Origin: Mollicutes bacterium
GTDB taxonomy: Bacteria; Bacillota_I; Bacilli_A; Izemoplasmatales; Izemoplasmataceae
Assembly: GCA_003559585.1 (NCBI GenBank)
Contig: PWKX01000141.1
Span: 1-15,469 of the forward strand
Direction: 5' to 3'
Length of the DNA stretch: 15,469 bases
A program made the translations under genes and the position numbers. The notes under the pieces are model-generated. The model worked only from the letters and a program-made list of their open reading frames with translations, was not told the DNA's origin and did not search any database. Shown here piece by piece: positions 7,546-13,805 of this stretch. Positions within the stretch are counted from its first letter, which is position 1, and each line of letters begins with the position of its first letter.

Positions 7546-7580
7546 ATGCCATAAAACAACACATAAAGCAGGTGAACATC

Positions 7581-9368
7581 ATGAAACGTTATCATCAATT
7601 TACCAAATGGATGCACGGCAAGAAGAAGCTGTTTATCCTTGGCTTTTTAGCCTTAATGGCAACCCAATATTTTAGATCGCTGACGCCACTGTTTTTACAA
7701 CATATCGTCGACACCGTCTTCGGTGATGACCCCTCAGCCCTACCAGGCTTTATCACCAGAAGCTTACAAGGCAGCACCGTCCAACAAACGTTGCTTCTTG
7801 TGTCCGTGGTCTTTGTTATCTATACTGTGATTCGCTTATTGTTCGTGTTGATCAGCCGTGTTTCATTTGCCTATTTTATGGAAACGGTCGCTTACAACAT
7901 GCGTAACACGTTATATGATCACATTCAAAACTTAAGCTTTACCTATCATTCAAGCGCTGATACAGGCGATTTGATTCAACGCACCACCACCGATGTGGAT
8001 GCTTACCGCCGGTTTATCGGCGAACAACTTGTCGAAGTGGCTCGGTTGTTTTTCTTATCTGCGTTTGCGATGTATCAAATGTTTAGAATGTTTCCACTGA
8101 TGACGGGGATCTCACTGGTCACCGCGCCAATTATTGTGATCAGTGCGGCTGTTTATTTTTCGAAAGTTAAAACGGTGTTTGACCGCGTGGAGCGAGCCGA
8201 GGCTTCGATGACCACCGCTGTTCAAGAAAACGTGACGGGCACCAGAGTGGTTAAAGCGTTTCAAAACGAAAAATTTGAAATCGATAAATTTGACGCCAGA
8301 TCAGAAACCTTCCGTTATGAAAGCATGCGTTTATCAACCTTAATGGCCTTTTTCTGGAGTGGGACTGATTTCATCATCTTCATTCAATACACCTTAACGG
8401 CATCTTTTGGGATTTATTTCACGATTCAAGGTGATATGATGATGGGAGAGTTCATCGCCTTTTTAGGCTTATTAAGCATGATTGTTTGGCCGTTAAGACA
8501 GCTCGGACGTTTGGTTGGTGATTTTGGAAAAACCATCGTCGCTTTAGACCGAATTGACGATATTTTAGTTGAAGAAAGCGAACATAAATATGACAGCTCA
8601 AACAAACCACCAATTCGAGGGCACATACGGTTTAATAACGTTGCCTTTCAGTTCCACGATGATCATCAACCATTACTAAAAAACATTAATTTTGAAGTTA
8701 AACCAGGTGAAACCTTGGCAGTCATTGGTAAAACAGGTAGCGGCAAAAGCACACTGATGAACTTGTTAATCCGCTTGTTAGATGTCACAGATGGTGAAAT
8801 TATGATCGATGGTGTGAACATTAACGACATCAATAAAAAACACTTACGTCAACATATCGGCGTCATCTTACAAGAACCCTTTTTGTATTCAAGAAGCGTG
8901 TATGACAACATCGGCATCATGAAACAAAACGCCGATCAAAAACACATTCATGATGCGGCGAATATCGCCCGTGTCCACGATGATATTCTTGGGTTTGAAG
9001 AAGGCTATAAAACCGTGGTTGGTGAACGTGGTGTCACCTTATCCGGTGGTCAAAAACAACGGGTGGCGATTGCTAGAATGTTGCTTGAAAACAAACCCGT
9101 GTTGGTCTTTGATGACTCCTTGAGCGCTGTTGATACAGAGACCGACATTCAAATCAGACGCGCTTTAAACCATCACTGGCAAGATACAACCGTCTTTATC
9201 ATCACCCACCGCATCACAACGGCGATGGAAGCTGATAAAATCATCATTTTAGAAGACGGTGAAATTAAAGCTTTTGGTGATCATGCGTCTTTATTAAAAG
9301 CCAACGGGGTTTATGCCTCATTATACAAAGAACAAACACAATTAAAACAGGAGGTGAAGACACAATGA
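7581..9368 (+). CDS. ABC multidrug exporter half-transporter, degenerate-site subunit (BmrC-like, pair 2)
   Basis: A 595-residue half-transporter: six-helix membrane domain (about 15-320), then a nucleotide-binding domain (about 345-585). Walker A is GKTGSGKST (383-391), the Q-loop LQEP (430-433) and the signature LSGGQ (487-491). Walker B reads VLVFDD (507-512), so Asp512 stands in for the catalytic glutamate, as in BmrC/YheI. Switch His543 is retained (ITHRITT). It should pair with the next gene product to form a heterodimeric drug exporter. A longer frame runs upstream to a TTG at 7503, but that would start inside the attenuator. ATG 7581 with AGGTG at 7570-7574 and a typical first sequence, MKRYHQFTKWMHGKKKL, is the real start. 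Expression is probably gated by the terminator at 7511-7545. Confidence 0.94.
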   Translation: MKRYHQFTKWMHGKKKLFILGFLALMATQYFRSLTPLFLQHIVDTVFGDDPSALPGFITRSLQGSTVQQTLLLVSVVFVIYTVIRLLFVLISRVSFAYFMETVAYNMRNTLYDHIQNLSFTYHSSADTGDLIQRTTTDVDAYRRFIGEQLVEVARLFFLSAFAMYQMFRMFPLMTGISLVTAPIIVISAAVYFSKVKTVFDRVERAEASMTTAVQENVTGTRVVKAFQNEKFEIDKFDARSETFRYESMRLSTLMAFFWSGTDFIIFIQYTLTASFGIYFTIQGDMMMGEFIAFLGLLSMIVWPLRQLGRLVGDFGKTIVALDRIDDILVEESEHKYDSSNKPPIRGHIRFNNVAFQFHDDHQPLLKNINFEVKPGETLAVIGKTGSGKSTLMNLLIRLLDVTDGEIMIDGVNINDINKKHLRQHIGVILQEPFLYSRSVYDNIGIMKQNADQKHIHDAANIARVHDDILGFEEGYKTVVGERGVTLSGGQKQRVAIARMLLENKPVLVFDDSLSAVDTETDIQIRRALNHHWQDTTVFIITHRITTAMEADKIIILEDGEIKAFGDHASLLKANGVYASLYKEQTQLKQEVKTQ

Positions 9369-11176
9369 AACAACTAGAAGAAGAAACTTTTGAAGATTTG
9401 TCGTTTAACCCCGGCACTTGGAAAATGATTTTTTCATACATGAAACCATTTAGAAAACTCATCATTGGTCTGATCTTTTTTGCGGTGATGATTGCCATCA
9501 TTGATGTCTCACATCCTTTGATTACAAGGTACGGGATTGACCATATCATCAGCGCTGATGATCTATCATTACTGCCCATCTTTATTTTAATTTACGGCTT
9601 TTACACCGTCGCCACTGCGGTTGTGGTGTTCATGTTCATTTTCTTAGCGGAAAAATTGCGGAACAACTTAGCTTATCAAATTCGTAAAAAAGCGTTTAAA
9701 AAACTACAAGAACTTCCCTTTTCATATTACGACCGCACCCCAGCCGGTTGGATCATGGCCCGTATGACCAGTGATTCAAGACAATTATCAGACATTTTAT
9801 CATGGGGGATCGTCGATGTGACGTGGGGCGGATTTATGATGGTGTTTTTGCTTGTGGTGATGTTTGTCATCAACTGGCAGTTAACCTTAATCACCATCAC
9901 CGTATTGCCAGCCTTAATCTTATTGTCGCTATATTTTAGAATTAAGATTTTAAAAGCGTTTAGAAAAATCAGAAAACAAAACTCAAAGATCACTGGTTTA
10001 TACAACGAAGGCATTAATGGGGCTAAAACAACGAAAACCTTGGTGTTAGAAGACAGCAACTACCGTGAATTTGACCACCATACCGATTCGATGAAACGCC
10101 ACTCAATTAGAGCCAATATATTTGCAGGGCTATATTTTCCATCCATTTTACTCGTAGCCAGCATCGCGTCGGCTTTGGTTTATTACTTTGGCGGCTTACG
10201 CGTTTATGATGAAATCATCACCGTTGGCTTACTGTATGTCTTTGCGGCGTATGTTGCGCAGTTTTTTGAACCGGTGATGCAACTGGCGAACTCACTGGCG
10301 CGTTTCCAACAAGCGCAAGCAAGTGCTGAACGGGTGGTAAGCTTAATTGAAGCCGAACCAGACATCACCGATGATGCCGATGTGATTGAAACCTACGGCA
10401 CAATCGAACAGCCTAAAACAGAAAACTGGGAACCATTAATTGGTGATGTGACCTTTGATCATGTGACCTTTAAATATAAAAAAGGCGAAACCGTCTTACA
10501 CGATTTTAACTTAACGGTTAAAGCTGGTGAATCGGTCGCTTTAGTCGGTCATACTGGGGCAGGTAAAAGTACCATTGTAAACTTAATATGCCGGTTTTAT
10601 GAACCCACAGAAGGAAGCGTGCTCATCGATGGTGTTGATTATAAAAAACGCACCATGCACTGGCTGCACGCACACTTAGGTTATGTCTTACAAGACCCGC
10701 AACTGTTTTCAGGCACCATCAAAGACAACATCCGTTATGGGCGCTTAGATGCCAGTGATGAGATGATTGAACATGCGGCGAAGATGGTCGGAGCGGATGA
10801 TTTTATTCGCACCTTTGACAAAGGCTATGACACAGAAGTCTCAGAAGGAGGCTCACGCTTATCGGTTGGTCAAAAACAACTGATCAGCTTCGCCAGAGCC
10901 TTGATAGCTGATCCGAAGATTTTAATACTAGATGAAGCGACCTCATCGGTCGATACCCATACAGAAAAAAAGATCCAACAAGCGATCAAAACGGTGATGG
11001 AAGGCAGAACCACGTTTATCATTGCCCACCGTTTATCAACGATTGTCAGTGCTGATCGTATTTTAGTATTAGAAAACGGCCAGATCATTGAATCAGGTGA
11101 TCATGAAACCTTATTAGAACAAAGTGGTCACTACCATAAACTCTACACCAACCAATTCAAACCGATTAAAACATAG
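9365..11176 (+). CDS. ABC multidrug exporter half-transporter, catalytic-glutamate subunit (BmrD-like, pair 2)
   Basis: A 603-residue partner of the preceding subunit: hydrophilic start, six-helix membrane domain (about 30-320) and nucleotide-binding domain (about 355-595). Walker A is GHTGAGKST (395-403) and Walker B ILILDE carries catalytic Glu524. Switch His555 sits in IAHRLST. The signature is LSVGQ (499-503), a mild departure from LSGGQ that falls in the composite site with Asp512 of the partner. So one site is degenerate and one should hydrolyse ATP. It is somewhat shorter than Bacillus BmrD/YheH (about 670 residues as I recall), with a linker rather than a long insert before the nucleotide-binding domain. 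The ATG overlaps the previous stop (ATGA), with an ideal AGGAGGTGA at 9349-9357, so equal subunit synthesis by translational coupling is expected. Confidence 0.94.
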   Translation: MKQLEEETFEDLSFNPGTWKMIFSYMKPFRKLIIGLIFFAVMIAIIDVSHPLITRYGIDHIISADDLSLLPIFILIYGFYTVATAVVVFMFIFLAEKLRNNLAYQIRKKAFKKLQELPFSYYDRTPAGWIMARMTSDSRQLSDILSWGIVDVTWGGFMMVFLLVVMFVINWQLTLITITVLPALILLSLYFRIKILKAFRKIRKQNSKITGLYNEGINGAKTTKTLVLEDSNYREFDHHTDSMKRHSIRANIFAGLYFPSILLVASIASALVYYFGGLRVYDEIITVGLLYVFAAYVAQFFEPVMQLANSLARFQQAQASAERVVSLIEAEPDITDDADVIETYGTIEQPKTENWEPLIGDVTFDHVTFKYKKGETVLHDFNLTVKAGESVALVGHTGAGKSTIVNLICRFYEPTEGSVLIDGVDYKKRTMHWLHAHLGYVLQDPQLFSGTIKDNIRYGRLDASDEMIEHAAKMVGADDFIRTFDKGYDTEVSEGGSRLSVGQKQLISFARALIADPKILILDEATSSVDTHTEKKIQQAIKTVMEGRTTFIIAHRLSTIVSADRILVLENGQIIESGDHETLLEQSGHYHKLYTNQFKPIKT

Positions 11177-11197
11177 CGTTTATAGCTATGTTTTTTT
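11168..11197 (+). terminator. Intrinsic terminator of the second exporter operon
   Basis: AAAACATAGC (11168-11177), loop GTTTATA, GCTATGTTTT (11185-11194), then TTTCTT. It is a perfect 10-bp stem that includes the TAG stop codon of the exporter gene. Confidence 0.88.
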
Positions 11198-11228
11198 CTT
11201 AAGACGCTAAATGACTAAACCCTGTCAA

Positions 11229-11256
11229 AGTATGTTAAAATAAGAGTATGTTAAAA
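11229..11256. repeat. Tandem 12-base direct repeats upstream of the flavoprotein gene
   Basis: AGTATGTTAAAA occurs at 11229-11240 and again at 11245-11256 (start-to-start 16 bases). The first copy carries a possible extended -10, TGT-TAAAAT (11233-11241). No matching -35 is clear. Repeated sites over a promoter suggest a regulator-binding region, but the regulator is unknown. The rest of the 11198-11273 gap shows only the ribosome-binding site. Confidence 0.5.
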
Positions 11257-11273
11257 AACAAGGGAATGATACC

Positions 11274-12626
11274 ATGCGTGTAGTCATTATTGGCGGCGTC
11301 GCCGCTGGGATGAGCGCCGCTTCAAAACTTAAACGTCTAAACAAAGACGCTGAGATTATTGTGTATGAAAAGGGCCGTGATGTCTCTTATGGGGCTTGTG
11401 GCATGCCTTATTTTATTTCTGATGTGATTAGCGATGAAAGCAAACTCATTGCCCGCACGGTTGATGCGTTTAAAGACCGCGGCATCGATGTGAACATCAA
11501 CCATGAAGTCACCAACATCAACACAGAACAAAAGACAGTCCGTGTTCATCAGTTGACGGAGGATGCTGTGTTTGAAACCCCGTATGATGTGTTGATCATT
11601 GCCACAGGCGCCCACGGGATAAGACTGCCCATTGAAGGCAAAGATTTAAACGGGATTCATACGCTAAATTCGTTAGAAGACGCTAGAAACCTTAAACCAT
11701 ATACAATGGATTCAACCGTCAAACACGTCACCGTCGTTGGGGCCGGATTCATCGGCTTAGAAGTGGTTGAAAGTTTTTTAATGCAAGGTAAAAAGGTCAC
11801 GTTAATTGAACGTGAAAACCAACTGTTACCTGCGTATGACAAAGACATTTTAGAACCGGTTGAAACCATGTTAAAACAAGCCGGTGTTCAGTTGTTATTG
11901 GGGCAAACGGTTCAAGCTTATGAAGGTGATCAAACCATCAAGCGTGTCATCACCGAAGATAAGACCATTGAAACAGATTTGGTCCTTGAAGCCATTGGCG
12001 TTCGCCCAAACACAGCATGGTTAGAGGATACACCCATTGAACGCCTTCAAAATGGTGCGGTGATTGTCAATAACCAGTTTAAAACCAACATCAAAGACAT
12101 CTATGCTGCTGGTGATTGTGCCACCGTGCCACACGCACTTTTAGGCCAACAACCGGTTTATGTCCCACTTGGGACCCATGCCAATAAGGGTGGGCGCATC
12201 ATCGCTGAGGTGATGAGTGGGCTGGATCATTATTTTCCAGGTGTGATTGGTTCTAATCAACTCAAATGTGTTGATTATGAAATTGCGAAAACCGGTCTAT
12301 CTGAAAAAGAAGCCAAGCACCATGATATCGCAACCAAAAGTGTTTTAATCAAAGCGAAAAATCAAGCCGGTTATTACCCTGGCGCAGAAAGCTTGCATGT
12401 AAAACTCACCGTTCAAAAAGATAATTGTCAAATTCTTGGGGCCCAACTGGTTGGTAAAAAAGGCGCAGCCTTAAGAATCAACACCATCGCTGTGGCCATC
12501 CAACAAAAAATGACCGCCCAAGACTTTGCGCTTCTTGATTTGGCTTACGCCCCACCATTTTCTCCTGTGTATGACCCACTGCTCATAGCAGCGCAACAAA
12601 TAAAATGTGATAAAAAGAAAGGTTGA
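11274..12626 (+). CDS. CoA-disulfide reductase / NADH oxidase-type flavoprotein
   Basis: A 450-residue member of the FAD-dependent pyridine nucleotide-disulfide oxidoreductases with a single redox cysteine. The N-terminal FAD fold reads VVIIGGVAAGMSAA (3-16). Cys42 in SYGACGMPY (38-46) is the active-site cysteine typical of CoA-disulfide reductases and NADH oxidases/peroxidases. The NAD(P)H fold is VTVVGAGFIGLEVVE (152-166) and the second FAD motif IYAAGDC (276-282). The C-terminal dimer domain (about 330-450) keeps GYYPGA (366-371) and LAYAPPFSPVYDP (423-435). Tyrosines in these places contact the CoA mixed disulfide in Staphylococcus aureus CoADR, so I favour CoA-disulfide or persulfide reduction over oxygen reduction. 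The start is ATG 11274 with AAGGGAA at 11260-11266. The DUF2892 gene starts 4 bases after the stop. Confidence 0.9.
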   Translation: MRVVIIGGVAAGMSAASKLKRLNKDAEIIVYEKGRDVSYGACGMPYFISDVISDESKLIARTVDAFKDRGIDVNINHEVTNINTEQKTVRVHQLTEDAVFETPYDVLIIATGAHGIRLPIEGKDLNGIHTLNSLEDARNLKPYTMDSTVKHVTVVGAGFIGLEVVESFLMQGKKVTLIERENQLLPAYDKDILEPVETMLKQAGVQLLLGQTVQAYEGDQTIKRVITEDKTIETDLVLEAIGVRPNTAWLEDTPIERLQNGAVIVNNQFKTNIKDIYAAGDCATVPHALLGQQPVYVPLGTHANKGGRIIAEVMSGLDHYFPGVIGSNQLKCVDYEIAKTGLSEKEAKHHDIATKSVLIKAKNQAGYYPGAESLHVKLTVQKDNCQILGAQLVGKKGAALRINTIAVAIQQKMTAQDFALLDLAYAPPFSPVYDPLLIAAQQIKCDKKKG

Positions 12627-12630
12627 TTAG

Positions 12631-12849
12631 ATGAACAAAAATGTTGGTCGTAGTGACCAAACCATTCGCTACATCATCTCTATTGTACTGATTTTGATTG
12701 CTGTTTTTGGTAACACCTACTTTGAAAGTGCACACTTTTTATGGCTCTTAATCCCTGCGGTCATTTTAGGCTTCACCGCGGCATTTTCATGGTGCGGTTT
12801 GTACCGCGTATTTGGCATCAACACGTGCAAACCAAACAAAGAAGAATAA
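12631..12849 (+). CDS. Small DUF2892-type (YgaP-like) membrane protein
   Basis: A 72-residue protein that opens MNKNVGRSDQTIRYIISI and ends with FGINTCKP. Both are marks of the DUF2892 family, the membrane portion of the rhodanese YgaP. Two membrane helices are visible (about 13-28 and 36-54). Two cysteines, Cys55 and Cys66, lie at the end of the second helix. The rhodanese domain of YgaP is absent. It follows the CoA-disulfide-reductase-type gene by 4 bases with GAAAGG at 12617-12622, so the two are translated together. DUF2892 proteins often occur with sulfurtransferases and CoA persulfide reductases, which suggests a role in sulfane-sulfur or thiol redox at the membrane. That role is an inference. 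Confidence 0.88.
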   Translation: MNKNVGRSDQTIRYIISIVLILIAVFGNTYFESAHFLWLLIPAVILGFTAAFSWCGLYRVFGINTCKPNKEE

Positions 12850-12877
12850 AAACCTTCAACTTGAAGGTTTTTTTCTT
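12848..12877 (+). terminator. Intrinsic terminator of the flavoprotein-DUF2892 operon
   Basis: AAAAACCTTC (12848-12857), loop AACTT, GAAGGTTTTT (12863-12872), then TTCTT. It is a perfect 10-bp stem beginning at the stop codon. Confidence 0.88.
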
Positions 12878-12904
12878 GAAGTTTATGATAAAAAGTTGTA
12901 TTAT
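12876..12904 (+). promoter_or_regulatory. Promoter of the GntR regulator gene
   Basis: TTGAAG (12876-12881), a 17-base spacer and TATTAT (12899-12904) form a near-consensus sigma-A promoter 36 bases before the ATG. It begins in the tail of the preceding terminator. No clear GntR-type dyad (such as TGGTnnGACCA) overlaps it. Confidence 0.65.
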
Positions 12905-12940
12905 AGATTATGTTAATTATGTAAAAGCGAGGTGAGAGCC

Positions 12941-13663
12941 ATGCGTAAGAAAAGTAAAAGTCAAAAAGTGTATGATTACATCGAAGAATTGGTCATCAGC
13001 AGCGAAATCAAACCCGGTGAAAGATTACCGTCTGAAGCCAAACTTGGTGAGATTTTAAACGTCAGCCGTGTGTCGGTTAGAGCGGGTATTGAAAAATTAA
13101 GTGCCATTGGCCTTGTCAGTAAGAAAAAAGGCGGCGGAACCTACGTCAATAAACCTAAAAACGAAAACTATTTATCTGTTTTTACCCCGACACTTTTACA
13201 CAACACCGATTATTTAGAAATGATGGAAGTCAGACGTGCGCTTGATTCACTCAGTGTACAACTGTGTGCCAAAAACATTTCTGAGGCTGGTGTGAAAAAA
13301 CTTGGTGAGATCATTGAGCATATGGAACACATTCAAAGTGATCTTGATTTTTTTGATTTAGACAAAAAATTCCACTTACTCATCAGCAAACATTCTAAAA
13401 ATAGATTCCTCCACAACATTCACATCATCATTTGGGATGTTTTGCAAAAGACCTTAAGAAGCAAATACAACACCGTCACATCCTCTGATTCTCATAAAGA
13501 ACGCATCGATGAACATAAGCGTATTTATGAAGCCATTGTCGGTAAAGATGAAGATTTAGCCCGTATTTACACCGTAAGACATTTAGAACGCATCATTGAT
13601 ACATTTGTCTGTGAATACAACGAAGCCTATCATGAAGCGAAAGAACAAGAGACTAAAAAATAA
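12941..13663 (+). CDS. GntR-family regulator, FadR/FCD type
   Basis: A 240-residue regulator with an N-terminal winged helix (about 5-72; RLPSEAKLGEILNVSRVSVR at 28-47, then the wing KKKGGGTYV) and a C-terminal all-helical FCD domain (about 92-222). The FCD metal site typical of the family is present: Asp141 and His145 (DKKFH), His192 (EHKRIYEAI) and His214 (RHLERI). Such regulators bind carboxylic-acid effectors, often sugar acids or lactate, through the metal. ATG 12941 is chosen because AGGTGAG (12930-12936) is its ribosome-binding site; a GTG at 12932 lies inside that site. The gene is flanked by its own promoter and terminator, with no metabolic gene next to it. Its target is therefore not shown by context. 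Confidence 0.93.
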   Translation: MRKKSKSQKVYDYIEELVISSEIKPGERLPSEAKLGEILNVSRVSVRAGIEKLSAIGLVSKKKGGGTYVNKPKNENYLSVFTPTLLHNTDYLEMMEVRRALDSLSVQLCAKNISEAGVKKLGEIIEHMEHIQSDLDFFDLDKKFHLLISKHSKNRFLHNIHIIIWDVLQKTLRSKYNTVTSSDSHKERIDEHKRIYEAIVGKDEDLARIYTVRHLERIIDTFVCEYNEAYHEAKEQETKK

Positions 13664-13693
13664 AAAAAGAAACGATTATGTTTCTTTTTTTTT
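13662..13693 (+). terminator. Intrinsic terminator of the GntR gene
   Basis: AAAAAAAGAAAC (13662-13673), loop GATTAT, GTTTCTTTTTTT (13680-13691), then two more T. It is a perfect 12-bp but A/T-rich stem placed directly after the stop codon. Confidence 0.8.
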
Positions 13694-13700
13694 AGAAGTT

Positions 13701-13709
13701 TGATATAAT
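13701..13709 (+). promoter_or_regulatory. Extended -10 promoter of tRNA-Leu
   Basis: TGA-TATAAT (13701-13709) is a consensus extended -10 element 11 bases before the tRNA. The -35 position falls in the T-run of the preceding terminator and has no clear match. The -10 is flanked by an inverted repeat, AGAAGT (13694-13699) and ACTTCT (13710-13715). Confidence 0.7.
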
Positions 13710-13719
13710 ACTTCTCGAT

Positions 13720-13803
13720 GCCAGCATGGTGGAATTGGTAGACACGCTAGACTCAAAATCTGGTGGCCGTGAGGCCGTGTCGGTTCGACTCCGACTGCTG
13801 GTA
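13720..13803 (+). tRNA. tRNA-Leu (anticodon CAA)
   Basis: An 84-base class II tRNA that reads UUG codons. The acceptor stem is GCCAGCA (13720-13726) with TGCTGGT (13796-13802), closed by a G-U first pair. The anticodon stem is CTAGA/TCTGG around the loop CTCAAAA, with CAA at 13754-13756. The variable arm forms GGCC-GTGA-GGCC and the T arm GTCGG-TTCGACT-CCGAC (13779-13795). The discriminator is A13803 and the 3' CCA is not encoded. The convergent gene ends 2 bases further on, with no terminator between them. Confidence 0.95.
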
Positions 13804-13805
13804 GT

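Noticed and set aside
7503..7580. Longer N-terminus for the BmrC-like subunit from a TTG at 7503
   Set aside because: The extension would be translated from within the terminator hairpin, has no ribosome-binding site, and precedes a good ATG with AGGTG at 7570-7574.
7218..7580. A metabolite riboswitch in the 360-base inter-operon region
   Set aside because: I recognise no conserved riboswitch core, and the presence of a well-started short ORF before the terminator fits ribosome-mediated attenuation better. A covariance-model scan would settle it.
7365..7616. 83-codon minus-strand open frame across the leader region
   Set aside because: It overlaps the inverted repeat, leader ORF and attenuator on the opposite strand, has no clear ribosome-binding site and no family resemblance. 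The plus-strand structures explain the region better.
9727..10059. 110-codon minus-strand frame inside the BmrD-like gene
   Set aside because: A shadow of a strongly conserved ABC coding region, with low-complexity composition and no start signals. The same holds for the other minus-strand frames inside exporter, flavoprotein and EAL genes.
12741..12935. 64-codon plus-strand frame overlapping the DUF2892 gene
   Set aside because: It runs through the terminator and the GntR promoter and has no ribosome-binding site. The DUF2892 frame is clearly the coding one.
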